DNA of 64,000 bases from Nitrospinota bacterium (GCA_016208975.1 JACQXA010000001.1:65834-129833), one strand, 5' to 3'. Positions 9,037 through 18,140 are shown, counted from the stretch's first letter. The notes: generated by a model not told the origin, from the sequence alone. A program made the numbers and translations.

Positions 9037-9231
9037 TTATTTCCGGCCCATTTTGCAAGTGTTGATCCCCAACAACTGGTAAGGAGGGCACCAGCCCAAC
9101 GCGCCGGTGACAATCGGTATTATCCCAAGCCAGCCCCAGGCGGTTTGAGGGCCCACGAAAACCAGCGAAATAAGCGCAAGACCCACAACAACCCTTACGC
9201 CCCGCTCGATAGGGTGAATGTTCGTTAACAT
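9037..9231 (-). CDS. DUF2892 inner-membrane protein
   Basis: A 64-residue protein with the DUF2892 (YgaP-tail-like) pattern: N-terminal NIHPIERGVRVVVGLALI, a first membrane helix, the turn GPQTAWGWLGIIPIVTG, a second helix, and the terminal LGWCPPYQLLGINTCKMG with two conserved cysteines. Function is unknown; relatives are often next to rhodanese or thioredoxin genes. It stands alone here, between nadA and the M23 gene. A second DUF2892-like gene at 50177-50386 belongs to the thioredoxin/RND operon. Confidence 0.8.
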   Translation of the reverse strand: MLTNIHPIERGVRVVVGLALISLVFVGPQTAWGWLGIIPIVTGALGWCPPYQLLGINTCKMGRK

Positions 9232-9332
9232 GACTAATTCTCCATGACGGTTTGATTAATTCCTGAAATAAGGAAATTACTACCCTCTCTCATTAGATAC
9301 CGGACCGGGCCGGGAGATTCAACCGGAATTGG

Positions 9333-10121
9333 TTAACGTTCGGTGGCGATGGTGGCTATTTGCGGGTTTTTGCTGGTCAATGTGGGCATGTACCGGGCCG
9401 GATCCACCGGTTTGCGGTCTATCCTCAGCTCGAAATGGCAATGGTAACCCGTGGCCCTGCCGGTGCGGCCAACGCCAGCCACCGTTTCGCCCTGTTTTAC
9501 CTCTTGCCCTTCGGCCACCATGTTTTCGTCGTTATGGGCGTAAACCGATATGGTGCGCCGGTCATGCTTTAAAATGACGATCTTCCCGTAACCTGCCGGG
9601 CCCCATCCGGCGTATATCACTTTACCGTCGGCAATGGCCATTATTGGCTCACCTTTGGGCGCCCGCAGGTCTATCCCGTCATGTTTGGATTCATGCCGGA
9701 TGCCGAAATGCGAACCTATGGAGACTGACCGCAAGGGCCATATGAATTTCCCTTCCATAACGGGGTAATAAACTTCTTCAACACCCTCGTCTTTCATGGC
9801 CAGCGTGGGCCTGTTTTCTACCGCTCGTTTATTGCCGGGGGTTATGACAAGCCTTGCGCCGACATCAAGTGACCGCGCATCGGATATCCCGTTTTGGCCC
9901 TTCAACGTCTGCACGGAAATGCCATAACGCTTGGCGATGCTGTAAAGGGTGTCGCCCCGTTTCACCACATGGTATTTGGCGGTTCTATTCGAGGTGAAAA
10001 GGCCGCCGGTTTCGCTGTCTCCCCGGTTGTACACATTTTTGGAAATATCCGCCCGTTCGGCGCAAGAGGCCATGAACAGGCCCGATATGACCAGCGCAAG
10101 GGTGATAAGGCGTTTAGTCAT
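9333..10121 (-). CDS. LysM/M23 murein peptidase-family lipoprotein (NlpD-like)
   Basis: About 262 residues. Starting at ATG 10121 the protein has a signal peptide MTKRLITLALVISGLFMASC with a lipobox cysteine. A LysM domain follows (YHVVKRGDTLYSIAKRYG), then a C-terminal peptidase-M23 domain with SKHDGIDLRAPKGEP (zinc His/Asp), GKIVILKHD, ISVYAHN and YHCHFELRI (remaining zinc ligands). All catalytic positions seem present, so it could be an active endopeptidase or an amidase activator like NlpD. It lies 4 nt behind the LOG-like gene; a TTG start at 10139 would overlap that gene and lacks a ribosome-binding site. Confidence 0.88.
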   Translation of the reverse strand: MTKRLITLALVISGLFMASCAERADISKNVYNRGDSETGGLFTSNRTAKYHVVKRGDTLYSIAKRYGISVQTLKGQNGISDARSLDVGARLVITPGNKRAVENRPTLAMKDEGVEEVYYPVMEGKFIWPLRSVSIGSHFGIRHESKHDGIDLRAPKGEPIMAIADGKVIYAGWGPAGYGKIVILKHDRRTISVYAHNDENMVAEGQEVKQGETVAGVGRTGRATGYHCHFELRIDRKPVDPARYMPTLTSKNPQIATIATER

Positions 10122-10125
10122 CACC

Positions 10126-10602
10126 TCAACGAAGCCCAAGACGGTTAAACACGTTTTCCACAGCCTCCCCAGGGGTTGCGCAGGGCATAACGCCCTTAAC
10201 GCCGCTCCATGCGCCCAGCGCCGCCACCGGTTTTCCCAGTTTCAGCGCCACGGCTATCTCAGACAAAGTCCCATACTCCCCATCCACTGCCACAAGACCC
10301 ATGGCGGTGTGGGCGATTATCACGTTTCGCCCGTGCCCCATGTTGGTGATTACGGGAACACGCACATATTGGTTCATCCCCCGCGTATCCGCGCCGGGCA
10401 GAACGCCTATCACCAGTCCGCCTGCTTCCGATGCGCCTTTGGAGGCGGCTTCCATCACGCCACCCAGGCCGCCGCAAACCAGCGCGGCGCCCCGTTGCGC
10501 CAGCAATTTACCAATCTCGTAAGCTTTTTCCGCTGTATCCGGGCCGCAAAAAGAGGCCCCGATAACACCGATGATAAGCGAAGGCTCCGGCGGGCCGTTC
10601 AC
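10126..10602 (-). CDS. TIGR00725-type (LOG/MoCo-carrier-like) Rossmann protein
   Basis: A 158-residue protein starting at GTG 10602, overlapping the stop of the upstream gene (GTGA). It has the nucleotide-binding pattern of the lysine-decarboxylase-like/LOG superfamily: IIGVIGASFCG, ALVCGGLGGVMEAASKGA, GLVIGVLPG, RNVIIAHTAMGLVAVDGEYGTLSEIAVAL. The GEYGTLSE segment corresponds to the PGGxGTxxE motif with the first residues altered, as in the TIGR00725 subgroup. Its substrate is unknown; related proteins hydrolyse nucleotide monophosphates or bind molybdenum cofactor. Operon: ferritin-like gene, this gene, M23 peptidase. Confidence 0.8.
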   Translation of the reverse strand: MNGPPEPSLIIGVIGASFCGPDTAEKAYEIGKLLAQRGAALVCGGLGGVMEAASKGASEAGGLVIGVLPGADTRGMNQYVRVPVITNMGHGRNVIIAHTAMGLVAVDGEYGTLSEIAVALKLGKPVAALGAWSGVKGVMPCATPGEAVENVFNRLGLR

Positions 10603-10841
10603 AGGTCTTTCATAACCTTAAGGCCCAACCTTTTTTTAATCTGGTAGTACCGTTCTTTTAAAACATGCTCATGGGCTTCCTCATCCTGCGCCAGCCGTTG
10701 GAACATTTTCTTTGCTTCCTCGTCCACAGCCAGTTCGTATCCGCGAAGATACCGGGCGCGGGAGCTTTTTTCCTCTTCAATGGCTTCTTCGAGGATATCC
10801 AGCAATAATTCCTCTACCGGCCTTTTGCTCTTGTCGCCCAT
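10599..10841 (-). CDS. Small rubrerythrin/ferritin-like two-helix protein
   Basis: An 80-residue, highly charged alpha-helical protein. Helix 1 (LLDILEEAIEEEKSSRARYL) and helix 2 (EEAKKMFQRLAQDEEAHEHV) match one half of a rubrerythrin-type diiron bundle, with ExxxE/ExxR and ExxH motifs. A full ferritin-like domain needs four helices, so two subunits would have to dimerise to make a metal site. No cargo-loading or encapsulin gene is visible nearby. It is first in the small minus-strand operon with the LOG-like and M23 genes. Confidence 0.7.
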   Translation of the reverse strand: MGDKSKRPVEELLLDILEEAIEEEKSSRARYLRGYELAVDEEAKKMFQRLAQDEEAHEHVLKERYYQIKKRLGLKVMKDL

Positions 10842-10897
10842 GGTTTGTCAGGATATTAACAAATGGCTATATATTAACATTAATTATCCGAGAATTA

Positions 10898-12034
10898 TCA
10901 TACTTTCGACATGGGGTCGAATAGTTTCTGATATTCCTCCATGGCATGTTTATCGGTCATCCCGGCTATATAGTCGCAGATCAAACGGTTTTTGTCTTCG
11001 CTGTCCAGGTGGCGGCTTACCTGGGGAGGCAAAATTTCCGGCCTCCGGTGATATTTCTCGAATAGTCCGGTTACGATGTTGTACGCCTTCTCCTCCATAC
11101 GGATCACCCGGTAATGGCTGTACATGCGCTCCTTCAGGAACTTTTTCAGCTCCATGTGGGCGCTTCGCATCCCTGGCGTAAAATCCACCGTAATGGCGGG
11201 GGCTTTCCGGGTATCATCCGGGGAGGATATTTTCATCCGCTCCACGTTATTTAGCGTGGCGGCAAGAACATCTGTCACCTGCGCGTTGATGATACTTCTT
11301 ATAACGTAATGCCGGGCCAACCGGGGGGACATGTTCGGCACACGCTGGGCCGCCTCGTGAAACCTGCGCCATAAAGGAACCTCGTCCAGCGACTCCTGGA
11401 TCAGAAGACCGGAAGCTATACCGTCGTCCAGGTCGTGGCTGTTATAGGCTATGGAATCGGCCAGGTCCACAAGCTGGGCCTCCATAGCGGGGAACTTGAA
11501 ACCGTTGAACTCCTCAAACTCCGGATTGGCCGGGCGTTTGGAATGTTTGGCGATGGCCTCGCGGCTTTCCCATGTAAGGTTTATCCCGCGAAAATGGGGA
11601 TACCGGTTCTCGATATGGTCCACTATGCGCAGGGCATGGGCGTTATGCTCAAACCCGCCGTTGTGTTTCATCAGCGTGTCCAGCGCCCGCTCGCCGGAAT
11701 GGCCGAAGGGCGGGTGCCCCAGATCGTGGGAGAGGGCGATTGCCTCGCAAAGGTCTTCGTTCAGTTTTAGCGCCCGAGCCATGCTCCGGGCTATCTGCGC
11801 CACCTCGATGGTGTGGGTCAGGCGGGTGCGGTAATAATCCCCCTCGTGATAAACGAAAACCTGGGTTTTATACTCCAGCCTGCGGAAGGCGGAGCTGTGG
11901 ATCACCCTGTCGCGGTCGCGCATGTAGCGGGTGCGGAACGGGTGTTCTTCCTCGGCGTGGCGCCGGCCACGGCTTTCCGCGCTTTTAGAGGCGTAAACCG
12001 CCAGCCCCGGTTCAACAGACTCTTGCCCGCTCAT
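10898..12034 (-). CDS. dGTPase-like deoxynucleoside triphosphate triphosphohydrolase
   Basis: A 378-residue HD-domain enzyme that hydrolyses dNTPs to deoxynucleoside and triphosphate. Hallmarks: RDRVIHSSAFRRLEYKTQVF, then the metal site TRLTHTIEVAQIARSM and ALSHDLGHPPFGHSGERAL (His, His-Asp), the FEHNAHALRIVDH segment, and LADSIAYNSHDLDDGI with the last aspartate. Length fits the type 2 dGTPase-like family. It is probably expressed with the ferredoxin gene 29 bp upstream. Confidence 0.92.
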   Translation of the reverse strand: MSGQESVEPGLAVYASKSAESRGRRHAEEEHPFRTRYMRDRDRVIHSSAFRRLEYKTQVFVYHEGDYYRTRLTHTIEVAQIARSMARALKLNEDLCEAIALSHDLGHPPFGHSGERALDTLMKHNGGFEHNAHALRIVDHIENRYPHFRGINLTWESREAIAKHSKRPANPEFEEFNGFKFPAMEAQLVDLADSIAYNSHDLDDGIASGLLIQESLDEVPLWRRFHEAAQRVPNMSPRLARHYVIRSIINAQVTDVLAATLNNVERMKISSPDDTRKAPAITVDFTPGMRSAHMELKKFLKERMYSHYRVIRMEEKAYNIVTGLFEKYHRRPEILPPQVSRHLDSEDKNRLICDYIAGMTDKHAMEEYQKLFDPMSKV

Positions 12035-12063
12035 GCGCTCTGTTTATACCTCAGTTGAAACGG

Positions 12064-12393
12064 TTATCCGAAAATCTCCGGGGGCAGAATCAGCCTTTCC
12101 ACCGGCTTGCCCTGGATGAAATGGTTCTCGAAAATCTCGGCCACGTCCGCTTCGGTCACATTGCCGTACCACACGTTTTCAGGGTAAACCACCACCAGCG
12201 GGCCGTTTTGGCACGGGCCCATGCAAGAGCGGGCGCCGGTAACCATCACCTTGTCGTACATGTTTTTCTGGTTGAGAAGGTCGGCGAATTTCTGCCACAC
12301 GCCCATGGCGTTTTTCTGGGCGCAACTTCCCCTGGGGTGCCCCTCGGGCCGCTGGTTTACACAAATGAAAACGTGATACTTCGGTTTCGGCAT
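12064..12393 (-). CDS. Thioredoxin-like [2Fe-2S] ferredoxin
   Basis: A 109-residue protein of the thioredoxin-fold [2Fe-2S] ferredoxin family. Cluster cysteines are in HVFICVNQRPEGHPRGSC (two) and TGARSCMGPCQNGP (two), the C-x(n)-C...C-x3-C pattern of this family. It is a small soluble electron carrier. Partner enzymes are not adjacent: the downstream gene is the dGTPase-like enzyme. The start ATG follows AGTTGGAGAGAT. Confidence 0.9.
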   Translation of the reverse strand: MPKPKYHVFICVNQRPEGHPRGSCAQKNAMGVWQKFADLLNQKNMYDKVMVTGARSCMGPCQNGPLVVVYPENVWYGNVTEADVAEIFENHFIQGKPVERLILPPEIFG

Positions 12394-12519
12394 ATCTCTC
12401 CAACTCCATACCGTTGATTATTTCTTTAAATGACATACCGCCAAGCCTTCATGGCGGTTTATATAAAGTCCAGAAAGTATAAAACATGGGGGCGTGAAAG
12501 TATAGGCATCATAGCAGGG
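12394..12519. other. Intergenic, no feature seen
   Basis: This short stretch upstream of the ferredoxin gene presumably holds its promoter. I see no clear motif before MITE copy B begins. Confidence 0.5.
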
Positions 12520-12671
12520 GGTGGTGTCTCAGTTTGGATCTCAAATAATAGACAGATCCTTCACTTCGCTTGCGCTTCGCTCAGGATGACAATGCGATCA
12601 ACGGCTTTTATATTGTCATTATGAGCGTAAGTGAAGAATCTCCCCCTGTACTTTCAAACTGAGACACTGCC
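12520..12671 (+). mobile_element. MITE-like dispersed element, copy B
   Basis: A 152-bp element from GGTGGTGTCTCAG to CTGAGACACTGCC. The flanking octamers are TAGCAGGG (12512-12519) and TGGCAGGG (12672-12679), differing at one position, as expected for a slightly decayed 8-bp target-site duplication. Confidence 0.87.
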
Positions 12672-12717
12672 TGGCAGGGGCGCCCCTGTTGTCGCCCTTC
12701 TTTTGTTTACCGCTTCA

Positions 12718-12736
12718 CCGTGGTCGCCGACCACGG
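12718..12736. repeat. REP-like palindrome
   Basis: Palindrome CCGTGGTC-GCC-GACCACGG preceded by CGCTTCA and followed by TTCC, matching the dispersed family consensus. The remaining bases to 12857 hold nothing recognisable. Confidence 0.8.
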
Positions 12737-12857
12737 TTCCTTCATTTTAACCAGTCATTGATGTGATGGTCTGGGGAGGGAGAAGAATTGAAATTATCAA
12801 CATTGAGCCGTCTACGGGAAAGCGAGCAAATGTCAATTACGAGAATCGTGGCGCTGA

Positions 12858-15374
12858 TTACAAATAACCCCACTTCCTCATGAGGGTTTCCAGCTCCGAG
12901 TCCAGCTTGGCTCCCTCGGCTTGATCGGCCCGCCACTTGCGGAACGGTATGTTCACTATGTAAACGCCGTCTTTTTTCATCCGCTCGTCGGCCAGCCGTT
13001 CCGGGTCGCCCAGGAAGAAATGCTCTTTCCCGGCGGTCACGGTTACAGGGCCGGCAGGGGCGGGGAGCGCCATGGAACCCAGGTTTACGCTACCTTCCGC
13101 CAGCGGATTGCCATCGCCGTCCATGGTTTTTATAGTTACAGGGGCGTTGAACGGCTCCACCTCGAAGAATATACGCACATGGCTACCGATTCCTTTGAGA
13201 TTTACAACGCGCCTGTTGGTTGCGCTTTCATCCACTGCGGTTTTCAAATTAGGGTTGCCTTCCGCCGGGGCTGTTTCCAGAAACACAAACCTGCCGGTGG
13301 TGGATATGTCCAGCCGGATACTCTTTAGCTTGTCCACCCCCCGGGCTGTAATCTTGTGGATGTTTATATGCTCGGGATATTCACTGTCGAACCGCTCACG
13401 CAACTTAACGGTCAATTCGGTATTGGTTTGGGATAGGTCTTGGGTTTCAGCGGGATCGGCGTTGATGTCGTAAACTTCCTCACGCACGGAACGGGGTTTT
13501 TTTAAAGCCCCATCCAAAGTTCGCGGCATTTCCAGCCCGCGCCGGAGATATTTAAAACCGTCCGGCGTTACCATGCTCCACACTTGCTCACCTTCGGCGG
13601 TAAGGATCCGGGTTTTCAAACCCTCCGGGGCGTCGCCGCCTTTCATGATGGGGGCCAGGCTTTGGCCGTCCCACTTTACTTTAGTGTTCAGGCCAGCCAA
13701 ATCCGCAAGCGTTGGAGCCAAATCAAAAAGCCCGGCCTGGGCGTTGCTGGTCAAACCGCGCTTTGCGTCAGTGGCGCCATTAATGATCAACGGAACCCTG
13801 ATCTCTTCTTCGTAAAGGGTATGGGTGTGGGTGGCTGTGATAAGTTCATAATCCCCCTTGGGATGCGCCTTGAACGCGCCGTTACGATAAATCACAATGC
13901 CATGGTCGGCCGTTACCACAATTATGGAGTTTTTCGACAACCCCAGCTTGTCCAGCGCCGTAAGGAATTTGCCAAGATAATCGTCGGCATAGGCCGCCAC
14001 GCCCCGGAACATCATGGCCTGGGGATTGAGTAGATATCGGGACTGCGTAGTTAGCCCGCGCAGGAAATATTTCACCGGCGGGCGGAAAGGGCTGTGGGCG
14101 GTGTTAAGCGTGAACATCATGAAGAACCGCTCGTCCCGGTGGACTTTAAGCCATCTTATGCCTTCGGTGGTGACAAACTCCGTGTCGAAAGGCTGGCGCT
14201 GTATGTCTATGGCCTCATCGAATCCCAAATGAAGCCCTACGGGCCCGCCATCGTAAACGAAGGGGTTGTTCCCAACAGAGATGGTGGTGTAACCGTTTTT
14301 CCGGAACTCCTCCGCCAGCGAAGGGATGGAACGCCGGTTATAAACGGCTTTTTCCTCTTTCAGATAACTCCACCGGTCGGCGTATCCGAACTTGGGAACC
14401 ACCGTTCCGGTGAAAATGGAAGCGAACGACCCGCGTGACCAGTTTCCGTGGGACCGGACGTTGTTAAAATTCACCCCATCCGCCGCCAGCCTGTCCATGT
14501 TAGGCGTAAGGCCAGCCACTTCCGGATTGTTGGCGCCTACAAAATCCGCCCGCAAAGTGTCCAATACCACCACAATTACGTTCGGCTTGCCGTTATGCGC
14601 TGGAGTGTAAATCCGCGGCAGGCCGATAAAACCGTGGGACAGGGAGTTATCCGCGGATTTGGCTGTGAAAGTGAGGGTAACCTTTTTACCGGCGAAATGG
14701 GCCAGGCTAACCTCGTGTTCGTGCCATTTACCGTTCCACCAGCCGGAATCTATCTTGATAAATTTAATAAAAGAGCGGTAAAGCTCATCGTTTTCGCTCC
14801 AGGGGAATTTTGGCTCCGGCCCGCGCCGGTCATTGAACAACGTTTGTTTATTTCCCGCCGCATCCTGGGCAGTCAAAGTAAAAGTCACAGGCGCCAGCTC
14901 TTTTTCGTTGAGTCTGCTTAGTATTGAGCTTGAGAAACGAAGCGTGGCGCCTTCGGGAATTTCGAGGGTGTATGAAACTTCCGCCGGGGTAGGCATGTAT
15001 AGGGCGTTCATCTGCCGCAGGAACATGGCGTGTTTGCCCTGGGTCATGCTGACGGCGGTTTTAGCGTTATTCGCAAGTTTGGCGAAGGGGTATTCGGCGA
15101 AAAAATCCACTCCGCCCAACGCTCCCAATCCCACGGGAAGGCTGGGAGCCCACACCTTGGCGTTGTCCAGTTCGAAGAGGAGGTCCTTATAAACTGTCAA
15201 TGGCTGTTTTGGCGAAGTGTCCGCGTCTTTCAAAACCTCCAGCGGATCGTCCACCCTGGCGGGGTTCGGCAAGGCGAATATCATGTAGAAAGCGAACCAC
15301 CCCGTGAATACCACCAGAAATGTAATCGCCAGCGCCTTGGCCAGGCGGCGGGCGAGGCGGGGAATGGTCACCAT
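12858..15374 (-). CDS. Membrane-anchored alkaline-phosphatase-superfamily (sulfatase-like) protein
   Basis: An 838-residue protein with one N-terminal membrane anchor (about residues 12-33, ALAITFLVVFTGWFAFYMIF), then ~240 residues of probable beta-sandwich, and a sulfatase domain from NVIVVVLDTLRADFVG. Metal-site motifs DTLRAD and VTADHG are present. The usual C/S-x-P-S-R formylglycine motif is missing: the position reads GNWSRGSFASIFTG, so a Ser/Thr nucleophile as in phosphodiesterases or phosphoethanolamine transferases is possible. The domain lies on the periplasmic side. The gene overlaps the preceding sulfatase-like gene by 7 nt and was probably co-translated with it. Substrate unknown. 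Confidence 0.82.
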   Translation of the reverse strand: MVTIPRLARRLAKALAITFLVVFTGWFAFYMIFALPNPARVDDPLEVLKDADTSPKQPLTVYKDLLFELDNAKVWAPSLPVGLGALGGVDFFAEYPFAKLANNAKTAVSMTQGKHAMFLRQMNALYMPTPAEVSYTLEIPEGATLRFSSSILSRLNEKELAPVTFTLTAQDAAGNKQTLFNDRRGPEPKFPWSENDELYRSFIKFIKIDSGWWNGKWHEHEVSLAHFAGKKVTLTFTAKSADNSLSHGFIGLPRIYTPAHNGKPNVIVVVLDTLRADFVGANNPEVAGLTPNMDRLAADGVNFNNVRSHGNWSRGSFASIFTGTVVPKFGYADRWSYLKEEKAVYNRRSIPSLAEEFRKNGYTTISVGNNPFVYDGGPVGLHLGFDEAIDIQRQPFDTEFVTTEGIRWLKVHRDERFFMMFTLNTAHSPFRPPVKYFLRGLTTQSRYLLNPQAMMFRGVAAYADDYLGKFLTALDKLGLSKNSIIVVTADHGIVIYRNGAFKAHPKGDYELITATHTHTLYEEEIRVPLIINGATDAKRGLTSNAQAGLFDLAPTLADLAGLNTKVKWDGQSLAPIMKGGDAPEGLKTRILTAEGEQVWSMVTPDGFKYLRRGLEMPRTLDGALKKPRSVREEVYDINADPAETQDLSQTNTELTVKLRERFDSEYPEHINIHKITARGVDKLKSIRLDISTTGRFVFLETAPAEGNPNLKTAVDESATNRRVVNLKGIGSHVRIFFEVEPFNAPVTIKTMDGDGNPLAEGSVNLGSMALPAPAGPVTVTAGKEHFFLGDPERLADERMKKDGVYIVNIPFRKWRADQAEGAKLDSELETLMRKWGYL

Positions 15375-17455
15375 GAATAATCCCGCCGGTCGAACAGATA
15401 GCCCTGGTATTCCTTGGTGGAATTTTCCGGCCGGGCCACCTCATTCAGCTTGCCCATCATTTTGCGCAGGGCCTCGGGATTCTCTTTGGAAATGTCATGT
15501 TGCTCCTCCGGGTCATTCCCCAAGTCATAAAGCTCCGTCACCACCCCGTTTTCGGTGGGCATCACTATCAACTTGTGGGCGCCGTCGGAAACGGCCCGGT
15601 GTTTGGCCATCACCACCAGCGGCTGATAACGCTTCTTTAACGCAACTTCGTTCCGCCAGTCCGGATCCACCTCGCAAAGCTGTGTGATGCCGGGATAATG
15701 TATCCGCGAATTCTGGAAGAAGAATGGTCCCTCGTCCACATACCACAGGCCGGACTCGGTGTAAGTTAGCCGGTGGCCGGTCTCGGCGCCGCTGATAAAG
15801 GGCAGGACCGATTTCCCTTCCGCGTGGAACTTGTCGTACCCGGCAAGCTCGGCCATGGTGGGGGCCAGGTCAATCATCCTGGTCTGGTAATCCACCTTCA
15901 CTCCTTTGTTTTTTAGCCAGGGGGCGTGGATTACCACCGGCACGGTAATGGCGTGGGGCCCTCGCAAATGGTTGCCGTGGCCTATCTCGGCCCGGTATTC
16001 GAAGAAGTTCTCCCCATGGTCGCCGGTGACGATTATAGCGGTGTCTTCGCCGTAACCCATGGCGGCCAATGTTTCTCTCAGTCTGCCTATCTGCTCGTCG
16101 GTGGCGCGCAGGCCGCCGTCGAACAGGTCTATCACCTGCTGGACGTCGGCGGGGGTGTCGTTATCGTTTTTCATCAACAGGTTCTTTTTCTGGAACCTGT
16201 AATTGCCGCGATATGCCGGGTCGGCATACTGCCGGTAATATGGCCCCGGCGCGGCATATGGCATGTGCGTGGCGGAATAGAATATCGCCAGGAAAAACGG
16301 TTTCTCCCCCCGGAACGAGCGCAGGGTTTTAATGGCCTTGTCCGTAAGCGCCGCAGGGTCGCAATTATAAGAAAGTTCCCGGATGGAAGGGAAAAGCGTG
16401 TGCCCCAGCGGATTGTTGAAAAATGCCAGCGCCGCCGGATGTATCTCCAGGTTGCGCATTTTCACCACTTCGTCGAAGGTCAGGTCCGGCGTGTCCACCG
16501 TTTGGAACCCGAAATCTATCCGGGGGAAAATGTCCCCGGCGAAATCGGATACCACCGCTGTTTGCCACCCGTCCTGGGCCAGGATTTTAGGCAGGGGAGG
16601 GTGGACGAGCCTTCTTTGTTCCGCCGTTGGGAACATGTGGCGCACACCATGACTCATGGGGTAAACCCCCGTCATCATGGAGACCCAACTGGGGAACGTG
16701 CGGGGCAGGTCCACAATGTTTTTCGTGAACAGGGCCCCTTCCCGCGCCAAATCGTCTATTTCCGGCGTGGTGTCCCTTTTGTATCCATTGCTGGTAAGGT
16801 GATCGGCCCGCAAAGAATCCAGAACGATCAATACTACGTTCCGCTTTTGGGAATGAGGCGTCTGGGCCGGGATGGCCCCGGCGATTTCCCATAACAGGAA
16901 CACCGCCACCGCCGAAACCGTGGCCGCCGCCCGTTTCTTTGAAAACGTCACCCATTGCGTGATGGATACGGCTGGAGCTAGCGCAAGACCTGCGATCAAT
17001 GTGTATAAAGCCCAATCGGCCCAGGCAGGCTCAATATATGCCGTTGGGGAGAACACAATTTCCCTCAGCCACGGTTTGCCATCCAGGAACGGCCCGTCGT
17101 AAAACTGGGGCTGGTGTAGCAGTGTCTTGAACTGCGCCGAGACGAAAATAAGAATGGGCGCGCCGAGGGTTGCTATCCAGCCGCCGCCGAACTTGCGGGC
17201 ATAAAGGCCCCCAAGCAGGCCGCTAATGCCGCCAATAGCTACGAAAACAGCCAAAATGTATATCTGGTAACCGATGTTGAACCAGAAATAGTTGGACTCC
17301 ACAAAATCCTGCAGAGTCTTGTCCGTCTCGCCCATAACCTCAAAACCGGAATAGGCGCCGATTTCCAGCAGGAACCACGCGGCGAATATAAGCCCGCCCG
17401 CCAGGATGGCGCGTTTGAGGGATGGGCTTTTTCCCGGTTTAAAAGGAATGTTCAC
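15368..17455 (-). CDS. Multi-pass membrane sulfatase-like (LtaS/PEtN-transferase-type) protein
   Basis: A 695-residue protein with about five N-terminal membrane segments (residues ~15-230, including GLIFAAWFLLEIGAYSGF and ILAVFVAIGGISGLLGGLYA) followed by a periplasmic sulfatase-superfamily domain. VVLIVLDSLRADHL carries the metal aspartates and VTGDHGENFFEY the second metal site. The nucleophile region reads LPRTFPSWVSMMTG, with Thr where arylsulfatases have modifiable Cys or Ser, and Trp instead of Arg. This favours a transferase or phosphodiesterase role, perhaps modifying envelope glycans or lipids, over sulfate hydrolysis. It lies 7 nt after the Crp/Fnr gene and overlaps the second sulfatase-like gene. 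Confidence 0.82.
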   Translation of the reverse strand: MNIPFKPGKSPSLKRAILAGGLIFAAWFLLEIGAYSGFEVMGETDKTLQDFVESNYFWFNIGYQIYILAVFVAIGGISGLLGGLYARKFGGGWIATLGAPILIFVSAQFKTLLHQPQFYDGPFLDGKPWLREIVFSPTAYIEPAWADWALYTLIAGLALAPAVSITQWVTFSKKRAAATVSAVAVFLLWEIAGAIPAQTPHSQKRNVVLIVLDSLRADHLTSNGYKRDTTPEIDDLAREGALFTKNIVDLPRTFPSWVSMMTGVYPMSHGVRHMFPTAEQRRLVHPPLPKILAQDGWQTAVVSDFAGDIFPRIDFGFQTVDTPDLTFDEVVKMRNLEIHPAALAFFNNPLGHTLFPSIRELSYNCDPAALTDKAIKTLRSFRGEKPFFLAIFYSATHMPYAAPGPYYRQYADPAYRGNYRFQKKNLLMKNDNDTPADVQQVIDLFDGGLRATDEQIGRLRETLAAMGYGEDTAIIVTGDHGENFFEYRAEIGHGNHLRGPHAITVPVVIHAPWLKNKGVKVDYQTRMIDLAPTMAELAGYDKFHAEGKSVLPFISGAETGHRLTYTESGLWYVDEGPFFFQNSRIHYPGITQLCEVDPDWRNEVALKKRYQPLVVMAKHRAVSDGAHKLIVMPTENGVVTELYDLGNDPEEQHDISKENPEALRKMMGKLNEVARPENSTKEYQGYLFDRRDYSW

Positions 17456-17462
17456 GGTTTAA

Positions 17463-18140
17463 TCAGTCGGCGAAAATTTCTTCCAGCGCGGGCATCTTGT
17501 GGATGGTTATCTTCTTTCCGTCCACCGAGATCACCCCGTCTTCCCGCAATTTTTTCAGGCTCCGTTCCACCACTTCGAAAGAGGTGCCAATAATCTCGGC
17601 CATGTCTTTTCTTGTCATGTTCAGCGTTAAAGCCACTCCGCCGGGAGTGGTTACGCCCATATCGGCTGAAAGTTTGGACAACAACCGGGCCAGGCGTTTT
17701 TCCACGGGTTGCACGGCGATGGAGCCCAGGTTGGCGGTAAGCTCCCTAAGTTTTGCGCCAAGCCCCACTATCATCATTACAGGCACTTCCGGCGCTTTCC
17801 TGAAAAGCTCCAGGAACGTTTCGGAAGGAATGGCGGCCGCCGTCACCTCATCCATGGCCACGCAGGAGGCTGGGTATGGCTTGCTGTCCACCGCCGCCAC
17901 TTCCGCCACCATCTGCCCCGGGCCGAATATGCCCATGATTGCGTTTTTTCCGCTGGCGAATTCTTTAACTATCTTTACGCTACCTTTCACTACCAGGTAA
18001 ACCTTGTGGGCGTCCTCACCCTCATGGAACAGGTAGTCTCCCTTGGTGTAATTCCTGATTGCCATCCGGGACGCCAGCCACGAAGCGGTTTCATCGGAAA
18101 GTTTTGAAAACAGCCGTATCTTCTTAAGTTGTTCGTTCAT
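17463..18140 (-). CDS. Crp/Fnr-family transcriptional regulator
   Basis: A 225-residue regulator with an N-terminal cyclic-nucleotide-binding fold (YTKGDYLFHEGEDAHKVYLV to KAPEVPVMMIVG) and a C-terminal winged helix (TRKDMAEIIGTSFEVVERSL). The recognition helix keeps the Glu and Arg positions that contact the TGA core in Fnr-type proteins. There are no clustered cysteines for an Fe-S centre, so it is not a classical FNR; a DNR/NNR-like (heme, NO) or other ligand is more likely. It is divergent from the oxidase-like gene at 18265, with a perfect FNR-type palindrome between them, and it heads a run with the two sulfatase-like genes. Confidence 0.9.
   Translation of the reverse strand: MNEQLKKIRLFSKLSDETASWLASRMAIRNYTKGDYLFHEGEDAHKVYLVVKGSVKIVKEFASGKNAIMGIFGPGQMVAEVAAVDSKPYPASCVAMDEVTAAAIPSETFLELFRKAPEVPVMMIVGLGAKLRELTANLGSIAVQPVEKRLARLLSKLSADMGVTTPGGVALTLNMTRKDMAEIIGTSFEVVERSLKKLREDGVISVDGKKITIHKMPALEEIFAD

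Noticed and set aside
15926-16894. 322-residue plus-strand frame opposite the second sulfatase-like gene
   Set aside because: Antisense shadow of a full-length conserved protein with no recognisable motif.
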